Notes under the pieces: generated by a model
What the model saw: only the letters and a program-made list of their open reading frames with translations
Database searches by the model: none
What the model was told of the DNA's origin: nothing
Origin: an uncultured Eubacteriales bacterium
GTDB taxonomy: Bacteria > Bacillota > Clostridia > Oscillospirales > Acutalibacteraceae
Assembly: GCA_900314355.1 (NCBI GenBank)
Contig: OMUY01000073.1
Span: forward strand, 1 to 59,151
Length of the DNA stretch: 59,151 bases
Direction of reading: 5' to 3'
Shown here: one piece after another, positions 15,143 to 23,669 of the stretch
Layout: the number at the start of each line of letters is the position of its first letter
Numbering within the stretch: the stretch's first letter is position 1
Made by a program: the position numbers and the translations under genes

Positions 15143-17413
15143 ATGAAAGACGGAAATTTTTTATACTACGATCATAAGGCGAAAAATTTTAATGAAGCTC
15201 TTCCTCTGGGCAACGGCAAAATCGGCGCGATGATCTACGGTGACCCGGAAAAAGAAAAGGTGTCGCTGAACTACGACGAACTTTGGACAGGCTACCCGAG
15301 AGACTACACAGACATGTGCAAATATAAAAACTTTGACAGAGCCCGTGTTCTCGCTCTTCAGGGAAAATATTATGAAGCGGAAAACATTCTTGAATCATCT
15401 TTTGAGGGACTGAACTCAGAAGCTTATATGCCGTTCGGCGATTTGACAGTTGACACAGGTTCCGGCAAAGTAAGAGAATACAGAAGGTGTCTCGACCTTG
15501 AAACAGGTGTTCATACTGTCGAGTTTAAAAAAAGCGGCGTTAGTTTCAAAGAAGAGTCGTTTGTGTCAGCGCCTGATAATGTTTTTGTGCTAAATATAGA
15601 AGCAGATTCTGTTTTCAATTCTAAAATAAAGCTTTCTTCTCCTCTCAAAAGCGAGATAAAAACAATAGGATATGATTATATTCTTGACGGGCAGTGTCCG
15701 TCGTATTCGCCGAACAACAAGAAATTTTTCAAATATGATATGGATCTTTATTCAGATAATGACAAAGAAAAAGGAATGTTGTTCCGCGGAGCCGTCAGAA
15801 TAAAAACTGACGGAAGACCAAAATTTAAATCAGACGACATTCATATAAAGAATGCCAAAAAAATAATCATTTATTTCGCAGTTGAGTCGAGCTATAACGG
15901 GTACAAAAGACATCCGTATTTAGATGGAAAGGATTATGAAAATCCTCCGCTTGAGACTCTTGAAAAAGTTTACAACAAAACATATGAAGAAGTTAAAGAA
16001 TGTCATGTAAAAGATTTTACGGCTTTTTATGACAGAACCGAACTTTTCCTCGGAACTGATTACAAAGACAATGTTCCTCTTGATAAAAGACTTGCATCTT
16101 TCAGCGGAAAAAACGATGTGGGACTTTTTACTTTGCTTTTCAATTTCGGAAAATATCTGACAATCTCTTCGTCAAGGCAGGGAAGTGAAGCGACTAATCT
16201 TCAGGGAATATGGAATGATTCCGTAAATCCGCCGTGGGCATCGAACTACACGGTTAATATCAATACTGAGATGAACTATTTTCCTACAATGGAAATGGCT
16301 CTTCCGGAAATGAAAAAACCGCTTATTGAATTAGTAAAAAAAATAGCGGATACGGGCGAAAAAACAGCCGACAAATGTTATCACGCGAGAGGCTTCTGCG
16401 CTCATCACAACGTTGATATATGGGGATTGTCAACGCCTGTACAGGGGAAAAGCCAATGGTCTTTCTGGTATATGTCGGGCGCGTGGTTCTGCCACGATTT
16501 GTACGAATATTATGAGTATACTCTCGACAAAGATTATCTGAGTAAAACGGCATACCCAATAATGGAAAAAGCCGCTCTGTTCCTTCTTGATATGCTTATA
16601 ATCGATAAAGACGGATATTATATTATCTGTCCGTCTACATCGCCTGAAAATAAATTTTTCTGGCACGGCAGGCAGGTAGACGTTTCTGAGACCTCTACTA
16701 TGACAATGTCAATTACAAGGGAGCTTTTCCGTAATGTTTTAAAAGCTTCGGAGGTTTTAGGCATAAAAGATAATGTTACGGAAGAAATCAGAGCCAAGAT
16801 AGATAAACTTCTCCCATATAAATTCAATTCCACAGGAGATTTGATGGAATTTTACGATGAAGTCAAATATCCCGAACCTGAACACAGGCATGTTTCGCAT
16901 CTGTACGGACTTTTTCCGTCTAACCTTATTGATTATGATAAAACCCCGGAACTCTGCGAGGCTGTAAAGAAATCGCTTGAATTCAGAGGCGATGACGGTA
17001 CAGGCTGGTCAATAGCATGGAAGGCGAATCTTTATGCGAAACTCAGAGACGGAAATCACGCGAAAAAACTTCTGACTCTTCAGCTTAAACCTATCGGCAA
17101 CAGATATGTCAAAGGATTAAATTCCGGAAAAACATATCCGAATTTCTTTAATTCCTGTCCTCCTTTTCAGATTGACGGCAATTTCGGCGCCGCATCCGCC
17201 GTTGAAGAAATGCTTATGCAGTCAGACGGCGAAAAAATAATTCTTCTTCCCGCATTGCCTGATGACTGGACATCAGGATATGTCAAGGGTCTCGCCGCAA
17301 GAGGAAACGTTACGGTCGATATAACATGGAAGGATAAAAAACTTACGGGTTATAAGATTAACGGGGATTTGCGTGATATAAAAATTATATATAACGGTAA
17401 ATGTATGAATTAA
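15143..17413 (+). CDS. Glycoside hydrolase family 95 (alpha-L-fucosidase type)
   Basis: 756 residues, a complete GH95 protein without signal peptide, so probably intracellular. GH95 enzymes are inverting alpha-1,2-L-fucosidases or alpha-L-galactosidases. The N-terminal beta-sandwich shows ALPLGNGKIGAMIYG and SLNYDELWTG. The (alpha/alpha)6 barrel holds the catalytic set seen in Bifidobacterium AfcA: Asn372 and Asn374 in NINTEMNYFP, acid Glu502 in STSPENKF, and Asp678 in FQIDGNFG. HVSHLYGLFPS and RGDDGTGWS are further family marks. Absence of a signal peptide implies that imported oligosaccharides are the substrate. No transporter is adjacent. It is divergent from uxuA and ends at a strong terminator. 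Fucosidase versus galactosidase specificity is not decidable here. Confidence 0.9.
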   Translation: MKDGNFLYYDHKAKNFNEALPLGNGKIGAMIYGDPEKEKVSLNYDELWTGYPRDYTDMCKYKNFDRARVLALQGKYYEAENILESSFEGLNSEAYMPFGDLTVDTGSGKVREYRRCLDLETGVHTVEFKKSGVSFKEESFVSAPDNVFVLNIEADSVFNSKIKLSSPLKSEIKTIGYDYILDGQCPSYSPNNKKFFKYDMDLYSDNDKEKGMLFRGAVRIKTDGRPKFKSDDIHIKNAKKIIIYFAVESSYNGYKRHPYLDGKDYENPPLETLEKVYNKTYEEVKECHVKDFTAFYDRTELFLGTDYKDNVPLDKRLASFSGKNDVGLFTLLFNFGKYLTISSSRQGSEATNLQGIWNDSVNPPWASNYTVNINTEMNYFPTMEMALPEMKKPLIELVKKIADTGEKTADKCYHARGFCAHHNVDIWGLSTPVQGKSQWSFWYMSGAWFCHDLYEYYEYTLDKDYLSKTAYPIMEKAALFLLDMLIIDKDGYYIICPSTSPENKFFWHGRQVDVSETSTMTMSITRELFRNVLKASEVLGIKDNVTEEIRAKIDKLLPYKFNSTGDLMEFYDEVKYPEPEHRHVSHLYGLFPSNLIDYDKTPELCEAVKKSLEFRGDDGTGWSIAWKANLYAKLRDGNHAKKLLTLQLKPIGNRYVKGLNSGKTYPNFFNSCPPFQIDGNFGAASAVEEMLMQSDGEKIILLPALPDDWTSGYVKGLAARGNVTVDITWKDKKLTGYKINGDLRDIKIIYNGKCMN

Positions 17414-17419
17414 TAAAAA

Positions 17420-17452
17420 ACATCCGCATTATCACATGCGGATGTTTTTTTA
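17420..17452. terminator. Bidirectional terminator between GH95 and ACP genes
   Basis: ACATCCGCA and TGCGGATGT arms (nine perfect pairs, eight-base loop) flanked by AAAAA and TTTTTTT. Confidence 0.9.
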
Positions 17453-17465
17453 TTGAGAACGTTTT

Positions 17466-17708
17466 TTAATCATTTATATTTTTTTTCAGATAGTTGACAA
17501 CGTCTCCAACTGTTCTGAACGTCGAGGAAATTTTCTCCGGAATTTCAATATTGAATTCGTCCTCAAGATCTCCCGAAATACTCATCAGCTCAAGCGAATT
17601 CAGCCCTACATCATCTACAAGTTTTGTGTCGGATGTGATTATAGAATCGACGAGTGTATAATTTTTAAGTATATCAGATAATTTATTAACTAACTCAATA
17701 TCTGTCAT
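17466..17708 (-). CDS. Stand-alone acyl carrier protein
   Basis: 80 residues from the ATG at 17708. Four-helix carrier protein with phosphopantetheine site Ser38 in VGLNSLELMSI. The Asp of the usual DSL motif is Asn37. LEDEFNIEIPEKI is the conserved acidic helix II region. GGAG lies 12 bases before this ATG; it abuts an alternative ATG at 17720 (no spacing), and a GTG at 17756 is further upstream. The start is therefore uncertain within 16 codons. No fab genes are nearby, so this may be a specialised carrier (for example a partner of an adenylating enzyme elsewhere) rather than the main AcpP. The promoter is a near-perfect consensus, with a leader of about 95 bases. Confidence 0.85.
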   Translation of the reverse strand: MTDIELVNKLSDILKNYTLVDSIITSDTKLVDDVGLNSLELMSISGDLEDEFNIEIPEKISSTFRTVGDVVNYLKKNIND

Positions 17709-17810
17709 TTTATATTTCATCTCCGTATTTATAAAAATATTTATTTGCAATTTCACATTTTTGCAATAATTACTAAGAAATATTAATAATTTATTAATTT
17801 TTATATTAAA

Positions 17811-17839
17811 ATTATATCATAAATATGATTAGATGTCAA
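17811..17839 (-). promoter_or_regulatory. Consensus sigma-A promoter of the ACP gene
   Basis: Minus strand TTGACA (17839-17834), 17-base spacer ending TGA, TATAAT (17816-17811): both hexamers match consensus. Confidence 0.85.
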
Positions 17840-17947
17840 CTGTTGTTTGACAATTTTATATTAATTTGTTTATTTTCTATATTAAATTTTCGGAAGTGTT
17901 TTAAACATATGTTTTTTTTGAGATTTATTATATATGGATAAAAGGTA

Positions 17948-17975
17948 TTGACAACATTTTAATTTTTGATATAAT
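17948..17975 (+). promoter_or_regulatory. Consensus promoter of tRNA-Leu
   Basis: TTGACA (17948-17953), 16-base spacer ending TGA, TATAAT (17970-17975). The tRNA begins 12 bases later. Confidence 0.85.
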
Positions 17976-17987
17976 ATATTTTGTTAT

Positions 17988-18074
17988 GCCGCTGTGGCGG
18001 AATTGGCAGACGCAAGGGACTTAAAATCCCTCGGTGGCAACACCATATCGGTTCAAGTCCGATCAGCGGCACCA
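17988..18074 (+). tRNA. tRNA-Leu (anticodon TAA)
   Basis: Acceptor stem GCCGCTG/CAGCGGC, D-arm TGGCGGAATTGGCAGACGC, anticodon stem AGGGA/TCCCT with loop CTTAAAA (anticodon TAA), and the long class II variable arm CGGTGGCAACACCA typical of Leu. T-arm ATCGGTTCAAGTCCGAT. Discriminator A and an encoded CCA end at 18074. It has its own consensus promoter and an intrinsic terminator, so it is transcribed separately from polA. Confidence 0.95.
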
Positions 18075-18077
18075 AAT

Positions 18078-18106
18078 GGGACGGTTTATTCCGTCCTGTT
18101 TTTTTT
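18078..18106 (+). terminator. Terminator of tRNA-Leu
   Basis: GGGACGG and CCGTCC arms with a six-base loop, followed by TGTTTTTTTT. Confidence 0.85.
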
Positions 18107-18123
18107 GGCAAAAATTTCAAACA

Positions 18124-18152
18124 TTGAAAATACATCATGGAATTGATATAAT
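18124..18152 (+). promoter_or_regulatory. Promoter of polA
   Basis: TTGAAA (18124-18129), 17-base spacer ending TGA, TATAAT (18147-18152), about 16 bases before the ATG. Confidence 0.75.
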
Positions 18153-18167
18153 AAAAGCGGTGATTTT

Positions 18168-20708
18168 ATGAAATTAATGATTTTGGATGGAAATTCTATC
18201 GCAAACAGAGCATATTACGGAATCAGAACTTTAACCACAGGCGACGGAAGACCAACAAACGCCGTTTTCGGTTTTTTGAATATTCTATTGTCTCTTGAAA
18301 ATAATTATAAACCCGATGCTGTCGCGGCCGCATTCGATGTTCATGCGCCCACATTCAGACATAAATTATATGACAAATATAAGGGCAACAGAAAGGGAAT
18401 GGATGACGAACTCAGAGTTCAGATGCCTGAAATAAAAGATATACTTAAATCTATGGGCATTAAAATTATCGAAAAGGAGGGATGGGAAGCAGACGATATT
18501 CTCGGAACTCTTGCGAAATCATGCAAATCAGGCGACTGCTGCTATATAGCCACAGGCGACAGAGATTCTCTTCAGCTTGTAGACGACAAAGTCACAGTTT
18601 TGCTCGCGTCCCCGAAGGCAGGCCAGACACAGACAGTTGAATATACGCCCGAATATGTCACTGAAACAAAAGGCGTCAAACCTCATCAGCTTATTGATGT
18701 AAAAGCTTTAATGGGTGACGCATCCGATAATATACCCGGGGTTCCCGGAATAGGTGAAAAGACTGCTACGTCTTTAATACAGAAGTTCGGCACGCTTGAC
18801 AACGTTTATTCTAACATAGACAGCGAAGAAATAAAAAATTCCGTCAGGACAAAACTCTCTGCGGGAAAAGACAGCGCTTATATTTCTAAAACGCTCGGAA
18901 CTATCAGAACAGATGTTCCGATAGAAACTGACTACAGATCTTATGTTCCCAAAGAAATAGACAAGCAGGAGCTTAAAAAATTACTTGCTGATCTTGAAAT
19001 GACATCTTTTATAGAAAAGCTTGGACTTAAAGACGTAGTAATTGTAAATACCGACAGGACAAATGCTAAAATCTCTCTGTCGAAAGAACCGGCGGAAAAT
19101 CTTTTATCCGATGAAGATGAAATCTTTCTTTGTTTCGATGAAAAATTTGAAAGATGCGCTGTCTGCTGTTCCGGTAAAGCAGGCGAATATTCAATGGATG
19201 AAATCAAGCCTCTGCTCGCGGACGAAAAACTGAAAAAATGCGTTGATGACAGCAAATCTCTTTACAAAAATCAGATTGAAAACGGTTATGAAATAAAAAA
19301 TATTAGTTTTGACTCTACTCTTGCCGGTTACCTTTTAAACGCCAATTCATCAGATTATTCCGTGGAAACACTTGCCGATACTTATAAGGTTTTCGTTGAT
19401 ATTGAAACAGATGACAAACTTATCAGAAATGCGGCGCTTTTGTCTCAACTCAAGGACAAGCTTCTTTCTTTTTTAGACGAATACGGAGAAACGTCATTAT
19501 TATATGACGTTGAAATACCTCTCGCGGAAGTTCTGTCGTCTATGGAAAATATAGGTTTTAAAATTGACCGTGTCAGTATTGCGGAGTTCGGAATTGAGCT
19601 CAATGACAGAATTTCAGTCCTGACACGTGAAATATATGATTATGCCGGCCACGAGTTTAAAATCAATTCACCGAAACAGCTTGCCGCAGTATTATTTGAA
19701 GAGTTGAAACTTCCACCGAAAAAGAAAACAAAGAGCGGTTTTTCCACAAATGTGGAGGTCTTGGAAAGTTTAAGAGACGACCATCCAATAATAGATCTTG
19801 TTCTTGAATACAGGTCTCTCACCAAATTAAAATCAACTTATTGCGACGGACTTTTAAAGGCTGTAAAGGAGGACGGACGCGTTCATTCTACTTTTAAACA
19901 GACTGAGACGAGGACAGGCCGACTGTCATCGACAGAACCTAATTTACAAAATATTCCCGTAAGGACTGAACTCGGCGCCGAGATGAGAAAATTTTTCACA
20001 GCAGACTCCGGAAAAACTCTAGTAGACGCCGACTATTCGCAGATAGAGCTGAGGGTATTATCTTGTGTGGCCGATGATGCAAATATGCAAAACGCATTTA
20101 ACAACGGTGTGGATATTCACGCATTGACAGCGTCGCAGGTTTTCGGTATTCCGATTGAAATGGTCTCTTCAAAGATGCGTTCAAGGGCAAAAGCCGTAAA
20201 TTTTGGAATAGTATACGGAATAGGAGCTTATTCGCTTTCAAAGGATATAAATGTATCTGTAAGCGAGGCAAGAAGATATATCGACAATTACCTTAAGACG
20301 TTTTCCGGAATAGACAGATATATGAAGGAAATTGTAAAAAAGGCGAAGGAAGACGGCTTTGTCACCACATTGTTCGGCAGAAGACGTTATATTCCGGAAT
20401 TGAAGTCGTCAAACGCCGTTCAAAGAGCGTTCGGCGAAAGAGTGGCGAGAAATGCGCCTATTCAGGGAACTGCCGCCGATATAATCAAAATCGCCATGAT
20501 AAATGTCTATAATACGTTGAAGAAAGAAGTCCCCGAAGCCAAGCTTATAATGCAGGTGCATGATGAGCTGATTGTCGAATGTCCGGATAATAAAAAGGAT
20601 GAGGTCGCAAAAATCCTTAAAAGCGAGATGGAAAACGCCGTTTCTCTAAAAGTCAAGCTGACCGCCGATGTTCAAACCGGAAAAACATGGTATGAGGCGA
20701 AAGGATGA
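18168..20708 (+). CDS. polA: DNA polymerase I
   Basis: 846 residues. Residues 1-290 are the 5'-3' nuclease (DGNSIANRAYYG, YKGNRKGM, EADDILGTLA, ATGDRDSLQL, GDASDNIPGVPGIGEKTA with the helix-hairpin-helix). About 300-465 is the proofreading fold, but the catalytic Asp-x-Glu is missing (EIFLCFDEKFER), so 3'-5' exonuclease is probably inactive, as in Bacillus and Taq enzymes. The polymerase domain carries motif A VDADYSQIELR (about 618-628), motif B RAKAVNFGIVYG and motif C MQVHDELIVE (about 794-803). It fills gaps in repair and removes Okazaki primers. The stop overlaps the start of the next gene (ATGA), indicating coupling. Confidence 0.97.
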   Translation: MKLMILDGNSIANRAYYGIRTLTTGDGRPTNAVFGFLNILLSLENNYKPDAVAAAFDVHAPTFRHKLYDKYKGNRKGMDDELRVQMPEIKDILKSMGIKIIEKEGWEADDILGTLAKSCKSGDCCYIATGDRDSLQLVDDKVTVLLASPKAGQTQTVEYTPEYVTETKGVKPHQLIDVKALMGDASDNIPGVPGIGEKTATSLIQKFGTLDNVYSNIDSEEIKNSVRTKLSAGKDSAYISKTLGTIRTDVPIETDYRSYVPKEIDKQELKKLLADLEMTSFIEKLGLKDVVIVNTDRTNAKISLSKEPAENLLSDEDEIFLCFDEKFERCAVCCSGKAGEYSMDEIKPLLADEKLKKCVDDSKSLYKNQIENGYEIKNISFDSTLAGYLLNANSSDYSVETLADTYKVFVDIETDDKLIRNAALLSQLKDKLLSFLDEYGETSLLYDVEIPLAEVLSSMENIGFKIDRVSIAEFGIELNDRISVLTREIYDYAGHEFKINSPKQLAAVLFEELKLPPKKKTKSGFSTNVEVLESLRDDHPIIDLVLEYRSLTKLKSTYCDGLLKAVKEDGRVHSTFKQTETRTGRLSSTEPNLQNIPVRTELGAEMRKFFTADSGKTLVDADYSQIELRVLSCVADDANMQNAFNNGVDIHALTASQVFGIPIEMVSSKMRSRAKAVNFGIVYGIGAYSLSKDINVSVSEARRYIDNYLKTFSGIDRYMKEIVKKAKEDGFVTTLFGRRRYIPELKSSNAVQRAFGERVARNAPIQGTAADIIKIAMINVYNTLKKEVPEAKLIMQVHDELIVECPDNKKDEVAKILKSEMENAVSLKVKLTADVQTGKTWYEAKG

Positions 20709-21553
20709 AAATAATATTTGTATGTTCCGGCAATACGTGCAGATCTCCTCTCGCCGAGGCTTTATTCAGAAAAAAGACAGAAAAATATAAAGGCAATCTT
20801 ATAATTTCAAGCCGGGGAATTTCTGCGGAGGAGGGGATTTCGGCTGATTTACTTTCAGTTGCCGCAGCTGAAAAAATCGGTATCGATATCTCAAATCATC
20901 GTTCAAAATCTTTGACAGCCGATGATATTGATTCCGCTGATATAATAGTCTGCATGACTGAAACTCAAAAATTGATTCTCGATTCCTACACAGATAAAGC
21001 AGTTGTGATTCCGGGAGAAATTCAAAATCCGGCTGGGGACGACCTTGATTCTTATCTTGATATATCTTTTGAATTATCGGAAAAACTTGATGAAATGATT
21101 GCCGAAGATTATTTCGCAAAAACAAGAAGAGCCGGAAAAGAAGATATAGGTATTATTGCCGGTCTCGAAAAAGAGTGTTTTTTAAATCCGTATTCATTTG
21201 AGAACATAAAAGGAGAGTTTGAATCTGGATGTGAAGTATCATTTATCTGCGAATACCTTGGGGTAAACGCCGGATATATTTTAGCTCAGGATATGTCAGG
21301 CGATATTTTTATTAACAGGGTAGCCGTATCGAAAAATTACAGAAGGCATCATCTCGCATCTGACATATTATTAAATCTCTTTTCATACGCCAAAGAAAGC
21401 GGAGCGGAATTTATTTCGCTTGAAGTCAGAAAATCAAATATTAAGGCGATAGGATTATACAAAAAATTCGGATTTGAAAAACAAGGCGTCCGAAAAAATT
21501 ATTATTCAAACCCGGAAGAAGACGGAATAATAATGACGAAGTTTTTAAAATAA
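20705..21553 (+). CDS. Fusion of low-molecular-weight protein phosphatase and RimI-type acetyltransferase
   Basis: 282 residues, two domains. Residues 1-135 match LMW protein tyrosine/arginine phosphatases (Wzb/YwlE type): the P-loop FVCSGNTCRSP supplies Cys7 and Arg13 (C-x5-R). The general-acid Asp-Pro pair is Asn108-Pro109 here (EIQNPAGDDLDSY), codon AAT. Residues 138-282 are a GNAT domain of the RimI type: IGIIAGLEKECFLNPYS, INRVAVSKNYRRHHLASDIL, and the RimI-like end GFEKQGVRKNYYSNPEEDG. The acetyl-CoA loop reads RRHHLA (213-218), with His at a usual Gly position. RimI acetylates ribosomal protein S18. The gene overlaps polA by four bases and ends at a shared terminator. Domain calls are sure; joint function unknown. 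Confidence 0.85.
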   Translation: MKIIFVCSGNTCRSPLAEALFRKKTEKYKGNLIISSRGISAEEGISADLLSVAAAEKIGIDISNHRSKSLTADDIDSADIIVCMTETQKLILDSYTDKAVVIPGEIQNPAGDDLDSYLDISFELSEKLDEMIAEDYFAKTRRAGKEDIGIIAGLEKECFLNPYSFENIKGEFESGCEVSFICEYLGVNAGYILAQDMSGDIFINRVAVSKNYRRHHLASDILLNLFSYAKESGAEFISLEVRKSNIKAIGLYKKFGFEKQGVRKNYYSNPEEDGIIMTKFLK

Positions 21554-21555
21554 AA

Positions 21556-21583
21556 AACAGCCGCAAAAACGGCTGTTTTTTTC
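21556..21583. terminator. Bidirectional terminator between polA operon and V-ATPase operon
   Basis: ACAGCCG and CGGCTGT arms, six-base loop, AAAAA on the left and TTTTTTT on the right. Confidence 0.9.
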
Positions 21584-21588
21584 TGAAC

Positions 21589-22263
21589 TTAACTTTGCAT
21601 GAAACCGGACGGATCGTCGTAATTGTGTTTTTCCGAAAGCATCATATCTTTCACTTTCATAAGTCTTGTTGTTGAAGACCGCTCATTTTCGTCAAGCTTC
21701 ATTGTAATGTATCTTATTGTGTCCTCGTACTGAGGAATCATCGTATATTCAAGCGCATTTACACGTCTTCTTGTGCTTTCAATTTCCGACGCCATAAGCT
21801 GGCATGATTTTTCAATTTCCGCAAGCTTCATCATATCACGTAGAATATCGCTGAAATCCTTTACGGCAATGTCAAGATCGCCTGATGTATACGCAAAACC
21901 ATAAGGGTAGATATCCGATTCGTCAGATGTTCTGTATTTGATGTCAAATTTAGGAATTTTTACGCTCATTACATTCTTTTCTTTGACGTCAACAGTCATC
22001 TGCTGCATCGGAACCATAAGTGCGGTATTCAGCTCCTCATCGCTCATTACAGAGCCGGCAAGAGCCATATGCTGATTTGCCTCTTTCAGTTTTTGCTCAA
22101 CTGTACGTCTCAAGTCTTTGTTCTCTTTTACAAGAGACATAAATTGACGCATCAGCTCATCGCATTTATCCTTTAAAAGTTTGTGACCTCTTCTCGCTGT
22201 CACAAGCTTTTTTTTCAGGTTGTTCAGCTCCATTCTGGTCGGATTTATATTCATTACCGCCAT
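21589..22263 (-). CDS. ntpD: V-type ATP synthase subunit D (central stalk)
   Basis: 224 residues, mostly long antiparallel helices, as expected for the rotor shaft that inserts into the A3B3 head. The start INPTRMELNNLKKKLVTARRG and the end RTTRLMKVKDMML-like segment (residues about 200-212) match bacterial NtpD/AtpD. It is the last gene of the leftward operon H-I-K-E-C-F-A-B-D, 20 bases after subunit B. Its C-terminal tail (HNYDDPSGFMQS) is short and unconserved. Confidence 0.93.
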   Translation of the reverse strand: MAVMNINPTRMELNNLKKKLVTARRGHKLLKDKCDELMRQFMSLVKENKDLRRTVEQKLKEANQHMALAGSVMSDEELNTALMVPMQQMTVDVKEKNVMSVKIPKFDIKYRTSDESDIYPYGFAYTSGDLDIAVKDFSDILRDMMKLAEIEKSCQLMASEIESTRRRVNALEYTMIPQYEDTIRYITMKLDENERSSTTRLMKVKDMMLSEKHNYDDPSGFMQS

Positions 22264-22283
22264 AGTAACAGGAACCTCCTTAA

Positions 22284-23669
22284 TTACTTTTCGCTTTTAT
22301 CTGCGTCGTAGTATTTGTCGAGCATCTCGTTGGAAATACGTTTAAGTTCGCTTCTCGGCAGTATTCTGAGAAGATCCCAGCCGATGTCAAGCGTTTCCTC
22401 AATGCTTCTGTCGGTATTGAATCCCTGAGAAACATATCTTTTCTCAAATTCATCAGCAAACTCGGCATATTTTTTGTCCATGTCAGTCAGCGCGGCTTCG
22501 CCTAAAACCACCATCAGTTCCTTTGCGTCTTTTCCCCTTGAATAAGCGGAGAAAAGCTGGTTCATAGTGCTGGAATGGTCTTCTCTTGTCTTGCCCTCGC
22601 CGATTCCTTTATCTTTAAGTCTTGAAAGAGAAGGAAGAACATCTATAGGAGGATTAATTGACTGTCTGTAAAGCTCTCTTGAAAGAATTATCTGTCCCTC
22701 TGTAATATATCCGGTCAGGTCGGGAATGGGATGGGTTTTGTCGTCCTCGGGCATTGTGAGAATAGGTATCATTGTAATGGAACCTTTTTTGCCCTTCATT
22801 CTGCCTGCTCTCTCGTAAATCTGAGCTAAATCGGTATACATATAACCGGGATATCCTCTTCTGCCGGGAACTTCTTTTCTTGCGGCAGAAACTTCACGAA
22901 GGGCGTCTGCGTAGTTTGTGATGTCGGTCATTATTACAAGTACATGCATATCAAGGTCGAATGCGAGATATTCGGCTGCCGTCAATGCCATTCTCGGCGT
23001 AGCTATTCTTTCTACAGCGGGGTCGTTCGCGAGGTTTGTAAACACCACTGTTCTGTCAATAGCGCCGTTTTCCTTGAATGACTCGATAAAGAAATTGGCC
23101 TCTTCAAATGTGATTCCCATCGCCGCGAATACTACGGCAAATTCATCTGATGTTCCTCTGACTTTTGCCTGCTTAACAATCTGAGCCGCAAGCTGAGCGT
23201 GAGGAAGTCCGGAAGCAGAGAATATGGGAAGTTTTTGACCTCTTACAAGCGTGTTCAGTCCGTCTATAGCGGAAATTCCAGTTTGAATAAATTCCTGCGG
23301 GTATGCTCTTGCGGCAGGATTCATAGGTCTGCCGTTAATGTCAAGTCTTTTGTCCGGGATTATTTCAGGACCTCCGTCAATAGGTCTGCCCAATCCGTCA
23401 AAAACTCTGCCGAGCATATCTCTCGAAACGCCGAGTTCCATAGACCTTCCGAGAAATCTGACCTTGCTGTCCGCGAGGTCTATTCCCATTGCCGGTTCAA
23501 AAAGCTGAACCAAGACATTTGAGCCGTCAACTTCGAGAACTTTGCATCTTCTTGTCTCGCCGTCGGGAAGTTCTATCTCTCCGAGTTCGTCGTATTTTAC
23601 ACCATCAACGTCTCTTACAAGCATAAGAGGACCGGCTATTTCCTGTATTGTTCTGTACTCTTTTGGCAT
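22284..23669 (-). CDS. ntpB: V-type ATP synthase subunit B (non-catalytic)
   Basis: 461 residues, the normal length. It forms the hexameric head with subunit A and binds nucleotide without hydrolysing it, as its P-loop position lacks a canonical GKT ([12 protein letters not shown]). Strong family segments are [42 protein letters not shown] and [12 protein letters not shown]. Its start overlaps the subunit A stop by one base (TAATG), a coupling that balances A and B synthesis. Confidence 0.96.
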   Translation of the reverse strand: MPKEYRTIQEIAGPLMLVRDVDGVKYDELGEIELPDGETRRCKVLEVDGSNVLVQLFEPAMGIDLADSKVRFLGRSMELGVSRDMLGRVFDGLGRPIDGGPEIIPDKRLDINGRPMNPAARAYPQEFIQTGISAIDGLNTLVRGQKLPIFSASGLPHAQLAAQIVKQAKVRGTSDEFAVVFAAMGITFEEANFFIESFKENGAIDRTVVFTNLANDPAVERIATPRMALTAAEYLAFDLDMHVLVIMTDITNYADALREVSAARKEVPGRRGYPGYMYTDLAQIYERAGRMKGKKGSITMIPILTMPEDDKTHPIPDLTGYITEGQIILSRELYRQSINPPIDVLPSLSRLKDKGIGEGKTREDHSSTMNQLFSAYSRGKDAKELMVVLGEAALTDMDKKYAEFADEFEKRYVSQGFNTDRSIEETLDIGWDLLRILPRSELKRISNEMLDKYYDADKSEK

